Below the pieces are notes generated by a model. The model was not told where the DNA came from and searched no databases. It saw nothing but the letters and a program-made list of their open reading frames with translations. 21,624 bases of DNA from the IMG/VR virus record IMGVR_UViG_3300025096_001891, positions 1 to 21,624 of that record, one strand, 5' to 3'. The position numbers and the translations under genes were made by a program. This document shows positions 8,564 through 15,381 of this stretch, piece after piece. Position 1 is the stretch's first letter; every line of letters begins with the position of its first letter. This DNA comes from a virus.

Positions 8564-9288
8564 GTTGTCTCCTCGCAATGACCCCAAGACTTCTCGCTGA
8601 TGGAGATGCCGACAGGGATAGTTAGTAGATTATCGTACGGTATTTCAATGTGTAAACATTGGTGAAGATGTTCGAGCAGAGATTGAGTATAGTTTCTTTT
8701 CTTTATCTGATACACCAATGAGTCATGAACTTGTAAAAGAACTTCTACATGAGAGTAGAGTTCTCGGTCAATGTTTGCCCAGCCCTTGTCGATTACTAGA
8801 GCTACCGTTGACTGGGGAACCCAAGCCAAAGCCTCAGGAAGCAAACTGTCTGGTCTCTCAAAGTAGCGACGAGTGTAGCCAAACTTATTAGTTACTGATC
8901 GGGAAGCGTTAAGAGAATCTTGAGTTCTCTCGTGCCAGCGAGGTATAGCTGGATGAGCCGCGAACCATTTGTTGACGAATAGTTGGGCCATGGTTTTTGT
9001 AATGCCAAGGACCTTTGCTAGTCTTGGGACACTTGCTCCGTAGTTTGTTGCGTGGACTCCGGCCTTGGCTAGTTGCCGACCAGCCGGGCCAGTAAGACCC
9101 AGGGCTTCTGCATTTGTCGTATGTAAGTCAAGGGAAAGGTCTGTCCGAGCTGCTATGAAGAAGTCCATAAGAGCTTGGTCATCTGCTTCCCACGCAACAA
9201 CTTGTGCGTCAGCCTGAGCTAAGTCAGACTCGCATATGAGATACCCTGGGTCGGGGATAAGAACTTTACGGAGATTTGGAACTTTCAC
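8545..9288 (-). CDS. polA: Family A DNA polymerase, C-terminal piece (palm/fingers)
   Basis: A 247-residue protein containing the polymerase catalytic core. It begins at KVPNLRKVLIPDPGY, the block normally just before motif A. Motif A is SDLAQADAQVVAWEADD (catalytic D22). Motif B / O-helix is RQLAKAGVHATNYGA (R71, K75, H79, Y83, G84), and motif C is QVHDSLVY (D189). Aligned to E. coli Pol I, H79 matches Phe762, S190 matches Glu883 and D27 matches Glu710. The fragment lacks the exonuclease and thumb, which are in the gene at 9535-11244; both pieces lie in the same reading frame but an in-frame TGA and a further TAG separate them. The start is GTG 9288, with GGAG 7 nt upstream, so it can be translated on its own. 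It overlaps the 90-residue ORF by 23 nt. It is probably active only with the N-terminal piece. Confidence 0.88.
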   Translation of the reverse strand: MKVPNLRKVLIPDPGYLICESDLAQADAQVVAWEADDQALMDFFIAARTDLSLDLHTTNAEALGLTGPAGRQLAKAGVHATNYGASVPRLAKVLGITKTMAQLFVNKWFAAHPAIPRWHERTQDSLNASRSVTNKFGYTRRYFERPDSLLPEALAWVPQSTVALVIDKGWANIDRELYSHVEVLLQVHDSLVYQIKKRNYTQSLLEHLHQCLHIEIPYDNLLTIPVGISISEKSWGHCEETTWKIAA

Positions 9289-9538
9289 AGATAAGCTCCA
9301 GAGTTTCTTTGACTACGGTTAGGGACTTTTCAACCTGGTCGAAAGCCTGCATATGTAATTCTTGCAGATGTTCTATTCTTGAAAAGCGTTTATCAATCTC
9401 CTCGAGCATGGCTTCGGTACGTCTACGGACTCCCGATTCGCTATTGGCGTCGTCCATGTCAGCCATTATTTGCGCTACCCATCCTTCAGGCGGTGTAACA
9501 TCTCGGTATGTGTCAGGGTCATTGTCTTTGTTGCTCAT
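9266..9538 (-). CDS. Coiled-coil ORF lying between the two polymerase pieces
   Basis: A 90-residue protein of no recognised family. Residues 45-83 carry a continuous heptad pattern, with core positions L45, I48, F52, I55, Q59, H62, F66, V69, L73, V76, L80 and I83 (3-4 spacing throughout), predicting a long coiled coil. The first 40 residues are polar and Asp/Pro-rich. The ATG overlaps the TGA of the upstream polymerase piece (ATGA), with GGGAG 9 nt upstream, and its end overlaps the start of the downstream piece by 23 nt. It has no homing-endonuclease motif (LAGLIDADG, GIY-YIG, HNH) and no intein splice residues. The position suggests a protein made with and perhaps bridging the two polymerase pieces; that is inference. 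Confidence 0.75.
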   Translation of the reverse strand: MSNKDNDPDTYRDVTPPEGWVAQIMADMDDANSESGVRRRTEAMLEEIDKRFSRIEHLQELHMQAFDQVEKSLTVVKETLELICESSKSP

Positions 9539-11244
9539 GATTCTTTACTCCCACTGGTTAAGTTTTGCTGGTTGCCTCCATAGCCAAATACATCTCGGCT
9601 GGAGGATTTACGAAACGTCTCAGTTCCGCATATGTTAATAGAGCTACGCATCCGGTTGTCCCATTCCACAGGGGCGTTGAGGAAGTTTGACATAAGACTC
9701 TTAGCTGAGCGATAGTCTCGTAGTCTGTCTGTGACTGGCTTTATCAAAGGTTCTATTATACCTAATGCTTCAAGCGCATCGTCATTAGCTGTGCGAGTTT
9801 TCTTACCCTTACCACGTTGAGCGAATTGCTCAGGGAGCATAAGAACGTCGTAAAGAACCTCAGCGGTTTGGGTGGGGCTATCATACCACGGAGTCTTCTT
9901 TCGTCTATAGATATTCTCAGGGAGGATGTATTCAAAGAACGCAGTAGCATCGAACATATATTCCATCATGTCTGACTTGGCCTGGCGCTTAGCCTCGTTA
10001 TCCATGAGGGTTCCCCTAAGCTCAGCCCGCAGGACGGGGCGAATGAGAGACATCTGAAAGTCTACCTGCTCTTCGAGTTTATACATCTCGATAAGTTTTT
10101 GCAACACCTCGTCGGCTTCATAAGTAACTACGCAGTCTTTGCAGTTATATGTCCATAGTCGTTCTTCATCATGGAGCTTTGGGTCCCATTCCTTCCCCTC
10201 GTCTTTCCAGTACTGGTGGAACTCACAGTATACTGAGGACAGATAGTCGAGTCCTTTTTGAAGGCCGGGGAATAAAGTGTGTTGGTATATCATTGTGTCC
10301 CGCGCGGGAAGCGGGGCGAATCCCCACTCTCTAGACATGTACTGAATGTCATAGTCGAAGTTCTGTCCGATGAGAATAGTTTGTGGGTGGGTTAAGATAT
10401 CCTTTAACGACCAGACTATCTCAGACTCTTCGGTAGTAGACCAGTACCCCGACGGATTATCTGTCGACATAAAGGGAATGCATAGAGCACTACGAGCAGA
10501 GTTAGCAAGACCAAGACAAGCAATATGTCTGAGCCGGGTTTCAATATCGCAAGCTAGCTTTACATGGTAGCCTTCTGCAAATGCTTCTTGTATCGAATCA
10601 AAATACAACATCACATCTGTGAAGCTAGGTCTAATGTGGAAGTCATACTTAGGATAGTCCCAGGTCTTAGTGTTCTTCGCTTCGGCTACGCGACGAAGGT
10701 CATAGATACCTATATGTCGGTTTGCCCACTGACGAAGAATGGCGGCAGGATGGACGCATGGGACTACCTTGCGAGAACCAAACTCGGGGAGGGTTTCTAA
10801 CTGACTCCCTCTCCAGGTCATGATTCCAGTCGGGGCTGGTTTGTTTGTCTTACCAGTTAAACCTGTCAGTGCCCATAAAGACGTGGCACCGTAGGCGATG
10901 ATTACATTCGGGTCGACAGCCTCGATTTCTTTTTGCAACGCAGGGAGACCCTGGAGTATAGGCTTGTCTGGGTACTTACCGTGCCACTCTATTCCGCCAC
11001 GCTTCTTCGCTTCTGTCTTAGTCATGAAGAAGTTTTCAATCTTATTATATGGTGGGCGGAGGCGAGAGACGTTTGTTACGAAACATTCGTCGCGAGATAT
11101 CCCTGCCTCTGCTAACATGTTGTTCATCTCGTATCCGGATGAGCCGACGAACGGACGACCCTGCTCCTCCTCAGTCTTGCCGGGGGCTTCGCCAACTATC
11201 ATTATGTCAGCGGTGGGGTTGCCGTATCCGTGGACTTCAGGCAT
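9535..11244 (-). CDS. polA: Family 4 UDG-like domain + 3'-5' exonuclease + N-terminal DNA polymerase piece
   Basis: A 569-residue protein. Residues 1-190 resemble family 4 uracil-DNA glycosylases: GYGNPTADIMIVGEAPG (6-22), GRPFVGSSG (29-37), TNVSRLRPPYNK, and CVHPAAILRQ (163-172). The N-terminal CxxC of the Fe-S enzymes is absent. A proofreading exonuclease follows: ACDIET (D233, E235), GQNFDYD (N295, D299) and YNCKD (Y366, D370). The thumb region then ends at ETFRKSSS...GYGGNQQNLTSGSKES, where normal polymerases continue to motif A. ATG 11244 is chosen because it opens exactly at the UDG block and has GGGAGAG upstream; the longer GTG 11322 frame runs through the tiny ORF at 11237-11326. It should proofread and provide the thumb for the palm piece at 8545-9288. 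Whether the UDG domain excises, binds or ignores uracil cannot be read from sequence. Confidence 0.88.
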   Translation of the reverse strand: MPEVHGYGNPTADIMIVGEAPGKTEEEQGRPFVGSSGYEMNNMLAEAGISRDECFVTNVSRLRPPYNKIENFFMTKTEAKKRGGIEWHGKYPDKPILQGLPALQKEIEAVDPNVIIAYGATSLWALTGLTGKTNKPAPTGIMTWRGSQLETLPEFGSRKVVPCVHPAAILRQWANRHIGIYDLRRVAEAKNTKTWDYPKYDFHIRPSFTDVMLYFDSIQEAFAEGYHVKLACDIETRLRHIACLGLANSARSALCIPFMSTDNPSGYWSTTEESEIVWSLKDILTHPQTILIGQNFDYDIQYMSREWGFAPLPARDTMIYQHTLFPGLQKGLDYLSSVYCEFHQYWKDEGKEWDPKLHDEERLWTYNCKDCVVTYEADEVLQKLIEMYKLEEQVDFQMSLIRPVLRAELRGTLMDNEAKRQAKSDMMEYMFDATAFFEYILPENIYRRKKTPWYDSPTQTAEVLYDVLMLPEQFAQRGKGKKTRTANDDALEALGIIEPLIKPVTDRLRDYRSAKSLMSNFLNAPVEWDNRMRSSINICGTETFRKSSSRDVFGYGGNQQNLTSGSKES

Positions 11245-11326
11245 TCTTCTCTCCCGCTTCTTGTGATGCGCCTTTGTACAGTTCAGCCTCACCACCACAA
11301 AAAGGACACGGTAATAAATCACTCAT
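11237..11326 (-). CDS. 29-residue CPFCGG (Lar-like half zinc-ribbon) peptide
   Basis: A very short ORF, starting MSDLLPCPFCGGEAELY and ending EAGEKNA. The CPFCGGEA motif is the signature first half of Lar-type (restriction alleviation) zinc ribbons, but the second CxxC is missing, so zinc binding would need dimerisation or another partner. An excellent SD (GAGGAGGTG) lies just before the ATG and overlaps the stop of nrdJ. Its end overlaps the polymerase ATG by 8 nt. This supports real translation, or at least a leader that couples nrdJ to the polymerase. Function unknown. Confidence 0.6.
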   Translation of the reverse strand: MSDLLPCPFCGGEAELYKGASQEAGEKNA

Positions 11327-11338
11327 CCCTTCACCTCC

Positions 11339-13279
11339 TCACAATACCTCACACTTATCACCAGTACACGCCATCTCGTTCATCATGTCTGTCGTGTCTT
11401 CTGTTTCAAATATTGATAACCTATCCCAATGAATCATTGGAAAGTTTTCGGACATCTCATTATACGCAGCTTCGTCAATCTCTTCATATGGAGCCTGGGT
11501 ATATACGGTGTCATCTTCATTATATGGCAGAAATGATATCCCCGAGAGTAAGTCAAAATGCTTATAGACCCAAGCTCCAACTTCCATCCACTCATGGTCA
11601 CGTATGTATATTGTCTGGGAAGGTTTATGCTCACACCAGTGGATTTGGTATGTGAGCCAAAGATTAAGCTGATCGAGGGCAGTGACTTGCGAGCGAGTAA
11701 CAGCTCCCTTAGGTGCCATTTGTGGAAACGAAAACACTGCGACGTGTTGCGGACTTGTATATAGGTCTTCATGAGGAACCTCGCATTCTTTGAGAAGGGA
11801 AAAGACTGGGTCTTTCTTGTCCAATTGTATACGACGAATGTAGTACTTCGCATGTCGTGCATGGATACCGCTGGCTGTGTCACAGAGTTGACTCACCGTT
11901 CCCTCTGGTTTAACACAGGTAATGGCGGTGGCTTGGTTAATCCCTAGCTTCTGCGACCACTCAAGGTTGGTGTCGATAGCTACTTGTTTGAGTTCACGAA
12001 GGACATCGGGTAACGTATGTGCCCCGTTGTCTGTAGACATGAACCAGTCTGGGGTATGCTTCAGTCTCCCATTCAGCACGGGGTGATCCATTATTCCTGT
12101 AAGGCTGACCCCAAGCAGACGTTCCTCCTCGCAGTTCTTTTTCCAGGTGTCGGAGAGGAAATGGAAATCTGTAAGAGTTGACTGAAACGTTCCAATAATC
12201 GTAGCAGTGCGGACTTTTGCTTTAAGTTCATCGAGTGTATTATCAGCACGTACGATTGTCGTTGTAAGGTTACAGAATTCTCTATCTCGAAGTATAATCT
12301 CACTGCAAGGATTGGTGCCAAAGTGGTGGCTTGAATCTCTACGTCCGTTACGAGCCGCTTGTTTTTGTGCTGCAGCCACATTGTAAATACCTCTCTCACC
12401 CGACTTGGATTTGAGGAGCGAAGTCCATTCTTGCATAAAGATTTCCATATCGGGCCGTTCAGTATATGCGGCAGAGTTGTTAGCCAAACTACGCCACGGT
12501 GATTGGTCTGGTCTGTACCACTCTCCGACTTTTGCATTTCTCATCCTCTCGTCTGATGGGTTTGATAGGGATATAAGCGCTGAGCGACGGACGCCTCCGG
12601 AGACAACAACCTGTCCAGTCTTGCATACAAGATCGTGGCACTCGAGGGAAGTTAGCCTCCGCCCCTCAGCTTGTTTAAAGATTCTTACCGCGTATCGGAA
12701 GAGTTCTTCCAAAGGTCCGGGGCCAGATGCCCGTCCGCCGAAGGTACGCAGTCTTGCACCAGCGGGGCGCACGGCGGATATGTCCCACTTAGGTATCTGT
12801 CCGACAGAGAGTAAACTTAGTATCTCCCGAAAGGCCATGGCCCAACCAAGCTTACTGTCTGCTACCTTCACCGTAGTGTTGGACTCGTAGAAGTGGCTCG
12901 GTAACTCAGGGAGGTAGTTTACATACTGACGCTCGACAGAGAAGCCGACGCCTGTGCCACACATAAGTGTGTACATGACCTCAGCAAATTTAAATATCTG
13001 GTCGATAGCTAAGAAGGCACAGTTGTATCCAGCTACATGGTCTTTCTCAAGTGCTGGCCCAGCCGTCATCAGTTGTCGCATAGACGGCATGACCTTGACT
13101 GTATGGATTTCTGTGCAGAAGTTACTGATAGCTTGGTCGTGTTCAGGATACTTCTTCATCCAGAAGTCAGCGTACCTGTCTATCGTTTCTCCCCAGGTCT
13201 CCCGTCTCTGTTCGTCGTCATTCCATCGAGCATATCGTGATATATGAATAAAGTGTGGCAGTTCATTCTTTGCTTTCAT
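11339..13279 (-). CDS. nrdJ: Class II (adenosylcobalamin-dependent) ribonucleotide reductase
   Basis: A 646-residue single-chain class II reductase, converting ribonucleotides to deoxyribonucleotides with a B12 cofactor. The redox pair is YNCAF (C87) and FCNLT (C336), the thiyl site is TNPCSEI (C325 with E327), and the C-terminal redox shuttle is CTGDKC (C638, C643). The motifs and single-chain form resemble the monomeric Lactobacillus leichmannii triphosphate reductase (739 residues); this copy is shorter. ATG 13279 overlaps the end of the ParB-methyltransferase gene by 17 nt, with GGAGG rather far upstream (about 12 nt). All catalytic cysteines are present. It does not need oxygen or a separate radical-generating subunit but depends on host cobalamin. 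It supplies dNTPs for the polymerase encoded directly downstream. Confidence 0.92.
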   Translation of the reverse strand: MKAKNELPHFIHISRYARWNDDEQRRETWGETIDRYADFWMKKYPEHDQAISNFCTEIHTVKVMPSMRQLMTAGPALEKDHVAGYNCAFLAIDQIFKFAEVMYTLMCGTGVGFSVERQYVNYLPELPSHFYESNTTVKVADSKLGWAMAFREILSLLSVGQIPKWDISAVRPAGARLRTFGGRASGPGPLEELFRYAVRIFKQAEGRRLTSLECHDLVCKTGQVVVSGGVRRSALISLSNPSDERMRNAKVGEWYRPDQSPWRSLANNSAAYTERPDMEIFMQEWTSLLKSKSGERGIYNVAAAQKQAARNGRRDSSHHFGTNPCSEIILRDREFCNLTTTIVRADNTLDELKAKVRTATIIGTFQSTLTDFHFLSDTWKKNCEEERLLGVSLTGIMDHPVLNGRLKHTPDWFMSTDNGAHTLPDVLRELKQVAIDTNLEWSQKLGINQATAITCVKPEGTVSQLCDTASGIHARHAKYYIRRIQLDKKDPVFSLLKECEVPHEDLYTSPQHVAVFSFPQMAPKGAVTRSQVTALDQLNLWLTYQIHWCEHKPSQTIYIRDHEWMEVGAWVYKHFDLLSGISFLPYNEDDTVYTQAPYEEIDEAAYNEMSENFPMIHWDRLSIFETEDTTDMMNEMACTGDKCEVL

Positions 13280-14609
13280 TATTGGTTAGAGCCTCCAGTG
13301 TGGCAACAGCCATGTGATAGGTTGATTCTTCTTTTTCTATTCCCGTTGCTGTACACTTGAGTTCAGTGGCCGCAGGAAAGATATTACCCTCACCGCAGTA
13401 CGGGTCAAGGATTGTATTGGTTGGCAGAACACTACAGCTCAGAAGTTCGATGAGGAGTTCTGGCGGCTTTCCAGCTGCGTGGTTACCGCTTGTAGGATTT
13501 TGGCATCGGAAGACTTCAGTATGGGGCTTAGCCATTGTTCGTCTGCCCTTATTAATAAATAAGATTGCTTCGTATGTTTGGCGAAAACCGTACTCCATGT
13601 CTCCGAAGGAACCAGTATTACCTTTATCCCAGATAAGAGGTCGGGGCCAGCATTGAAAACTGGATAGTTCGAAAGCCACGAAGAGTTCGCTCCATCTGCG
13701 AATATCACAAAAGATATATCCGTGGGCTTGTGGTTTCGTAAGTCTATCACAAAGTCCGGGTAGCTCTGCAAGCATTTGTTGGAAGGCTTCTTCTGAATCA
13801 TCATAGTTATGTTTCCTCGTCCCAGCGTTCTTTTCTTTGTGCATCTCACGACCGTACGGTGGGTCAGCAAGGATGACATCGAACGGGGCACCGGAGACAG
13901 CTTCAAGGTTATAGCTATCAGCATGGAATAACACATGCGGTGCTTCCGTTAGGTCGAATTGTTCTGCGAGTTCTTTCCGTACCTTCGCGCGTTTGGTGTC
14001 CTTAATCGCTTTGAGTGCCTCGGACTTTGTCTTGGCCGCGGCGACCTCAGGGTCATCAAGATGCTCGGCAATGACAAGCAGGTCAGACAGGTCTTTCACC
14101 TTACTGTCCCCGGCGTCGTCCCCGTGTATCTCTTGCGCTGTAGCAAGGAGAGTCTGGCCTACAGTGTCACCTGTTCGTTGACTCTCACCCTTGTCATACT
14201 CTCCCTTTTGTTTTATCCGTAGCTCATGTAGCTGTGCATAGGCCGCAGCTTTCTCCTGAACAGTGAAGTCCTCGCGAGTTACGTTCTCCTCAATCTCAAT
14301 CTCAAGTCTTGTAACCTCGTCGAGTTCATCTACAAAGACAGTCGGTATTGTACCAAGCGGAACCTCCTGTCCGTCATGACGAAAGGGTGTCTTCTTCTCA
14401 ATAAGTTCCTTCACCACACGCAGCCGCCTCTCTCCGGCGATTAGGGTGACAGTCCCCGTTCCGCCATCATCGAGAGGCTCGACTACGATAGGATGAAACA
14501 ACCCATTAGACACTATGCTCTTGCTTAACTCCTCCATTCGCCTCTTGTTAAACGTCTTGCGCTGACGCGATTCAGATACTTCAATGTTCTCTAGTTCTGT
14601 TGTTTTCAT
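13263..14609 (-). CDS. ParB-like domain fused to a DNA methyltransferase
   Basis: A 448-residue fusion. The N-terminal ParB/Srx-type domain shows the conserved LIAGERRLRVV box (57-66) and ENVTREDFT (108-116), followed by a charged helical linker. The C-terminal half is an amino-methyltransferase with catalytic motif LADPPYGREM (DPPY at 249-252), a downstream HAAGKPPELL (378-387), and the AdoMet-binding motif LDPYCGEGN (401-409). Motif IV before motif I is the beta-class order of N6-adenine or N4-cytosine methyltransferases. The recognition sequence cannot be predicted. No restriction partner lies nearby, so it is probably an orphan enzyme used for protection from host restriction or for marking DNA. 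The start is ATG 14609, 3 nt after the small membrane ORF. It ends within the start of nrdJ. Confidence 0.87.
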   Translation of the reverse strand: MKTTELENIEVSESRQRKTFNKRRMEELSKSIVSNGLFHPIVVEPLDDGGTGTVTLIAGERRLRVVKELIEKKTPFRHDGQEVPLGTIPTVFVDELDEVTRLEIEIEENVTREDFTVQEKAAAYAQLHELRIKQKGEYDKGESQRTGDTVGQTLLATAQEIHGDDAGDSKVKDLSDLLVIAEHLDDPEVAAAKTKSEALKAIKDTKRAKVRKELAEQFDLTEAPHVLFHADSYNLEAVSGAPFDVILADPPYGREMHKEKNAGTRKHNYDDSEEAFQQMLAELPGLCDRLTKPQAHGYIFCDIRRWSELFVAFELSSFQCWPRPLIWDKGNTGSFGDMEYGFRQTYEAILFINKGRRTMAKPHTEVFRCQNPTSGNHAAGKPPELLIELLSCSVLPTNTILDPYCGEGNIFPAATELKCTATGIEKEESTYHMAVATLEALTNNESKE

Positions 14610-14612
14610 ATT

Positions 14613-14720
14613 CTATATACCTAGCGTTGGAAATATATTACCAAAGATACCCAGTAAGATAAAGGCCGTGGTTAGACCTACGACTGCATAGTAAGTTGCT
14701 TTGGCTAATAGATTTATCAT
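14613..14720 (-). CDS. 35-residue single-span membrane peptide
   Basis: A short ORF beginning MINLLAKATYYAVVG and ending FGNIFPTLGI. About 21 central residues are hydrophobic (YYAVVGLTTAFILLGIFGNIF), preceded by a lysine, so it could be a small inner-membrane peptide. It starts at ATG 14720 with a weak AGGG about 6 nt upstream and stops 3 nt before the ParB-methyltransferase ATG, matching the tight packing of neighbours. It fills much of what would otherwise be a gap. No family recognised. Chance ORFs of this length occur, so certainty is moderate. Confidence 0.5.
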   Translation of the reverse strand: MINLLAKATYYAVVGLTTAFILLGIFGNIFPTLGI

Positions 14721-14748
14721 ACGCGCCCTAGTTAGTTATAATAAGTGG

Positions 14749-14788
14749 GGCGGGAAAACAGGGTCATGGGGACACCCTGAATCCCGCC
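14749..14788 (-). terminator. Strong two-part hairpin after the SSB-like gene; possible terminator or attenuator
   Basis: Outer stem: 14749-14755 (GGCGGGA on +) pairs with 14782-14788. Inner stem: 14759-14764 (CAGGGT) pairs with 14774-14779. A small A-rich internal loop separates them and a 9-nt loop closes the hairpin: 13 base pairs with no mismatch inside either stem. It lies 51 nt beyond the SSB-like stop, before the membrane peptide gene. There is no clear U run on the - strand, so classic intrinsic termination is uncertain; partial attenuation, an RNA-stability element or an origin structure are alternatives. Confidence 0.5.
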
Positions 14789-14838
14789 GCCTGTGCACTA
14801 TTTTTGATACCGAAGTGCGGTGCACGCGCCGGTCGATG

Positions 14839-15297
14839 CTATACTAATGCTGCGACCTTGTTGATCTCAGCCTGCGGAGCACCAGTGTTTTTGTTGGTCT
14901 TGTGAACAACAAATATCCTGGCAACCTTTCCTTCAAGCATGGAAAATCTGAAGGCCAGGTCAGGGTCGGCGAGACCGGTTGCTTCGCGAAGCCGGTTGAG
15001 TGGTACGTTCTTACCCTTACCGTTATCGAGGCGACCATCGTCGGTGAAGTTCAGGAACATGCTGTCGCGGAGAGTTACTTCCTCGCGTTCCATTTCTTCC
15101 CGGACACCTGCGTCGTCAACAATCCAGGTTATGTCAAGGGCAATCCACTGCTCGCCGTTCTTGTCAGAGACGCCGTCGCGGAGTGCAACTTTCTTTACAA
15201 TGCCATTGTAACCGTCGGTACTGGCAGGGACCGGAACATACTCAGTTGATCCCATACCCTGTACTTCTTGATTGGCAAATTGTTCAAGGTTAATCAT
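14839..15297 (-). CDS. Putative single-stranded DNA-binding protein (OB-fold type)
   Basis: A 152-residue protein matching the layout of phage single-stranded DNA-binding or DUF669-like proteins: GYNGIVKKVALRDG (29-42), EQWIALDITWIVDD, then MFLNFTDDGRLDNGKGKN, LNRLREATGL, and a final strand-rich KVARIFVVHKTNKNTG. It should coat single-stranded DNA during replication and recombination. The start is ATG 15297 with AGGAGA 9 nt upstream. It lacks the very acidic C-terminal tail typical of E. coli SSB. Its position after the Sak4-like ATPase fits the frequent pairing of such ATPases with an SSB. Family assignment is by pattern and neighbourhood, so the SSB role is likely rather than certain. Confidence 0.55.
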   Translation of the reverse strand: MINLEQFANQEVQGMGSTEYVPVPASTDGYNGIVKKVALRDGVSDKNGEQWIALDITWIVDDAGVREEMEREEVTLRDSMFLNFTDDGRLDNGKGKNVPLNRLREATGLADPDLAFRFSMLEGKVARIFVVHKTNKNTGAPQAEINKVAALV

Positions 15298-15334
15298 GAT
15301 ACTTTCTCCTATTGGAAGTTTAGTTTAGTGTTAA

Positions 15335-15381
15335 CGGCTTTTGCCGATTTGAGTGGGAAGGTTAGACCTACCTGCTCAAAT
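15335..15381 (-). promoter_or_regulatory. Two adjacent hairpins in the leader of the SSB-like gene
   Basis: In the 83-nt gap before the SSB-like gene, CGGC/GCCG (15335-15338 with 15343-15346, TTTT loop) adjoins a 7-bp stem (ATTTGAG 15347-15353 with CTCAAAT 15375-15381). The large loop of the second holds an inner AGGT/ACCT pair (15359-15362 with 15366-15369). This could terminate the upstream gene or control SSB-like translation. There is no strong U run. Confidence 0.35.

Noticed and set aside
9289-9534. Group I intron or intein between the polymerase pieces
   Set aside because: The inserted DNA is only about 250 nt, is filled by an ORF with its own SD and a regular coiled coil, and shows no homing-endonuclease or intein motif. 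I could not recognise a group I core, though a covariance search would settle it.
9535-9537. Stop-codon readthrough joining the polymerase pieces
   Set aside because: A second in-frame stop (TAG) follows about 20 codons later, and the peptide between has no polymerase similarity.
10898-11266. Long + strand frames opposite the polymerase, nrdJ and Sak4-like genes
   Set aside because: They are antisense shadows with low-complexity translations, no SD-supported starts and no recognisable domains.
11237-11326. CPFC peptide as the missing N-terminal Fe-S cysteines of the UDG domain
   Set aside because: CPFCGGEA matches Lar-type ribbons, not the family 4 UDG N-terminus, and it lies in another frame from the UDG domain.
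14670-15372. 12-nt repeat GGTTAGACCTAC seen twice (about 14670 and 15360)
   Set aside because: Repeats of this length are expected by chance in a window of this size.
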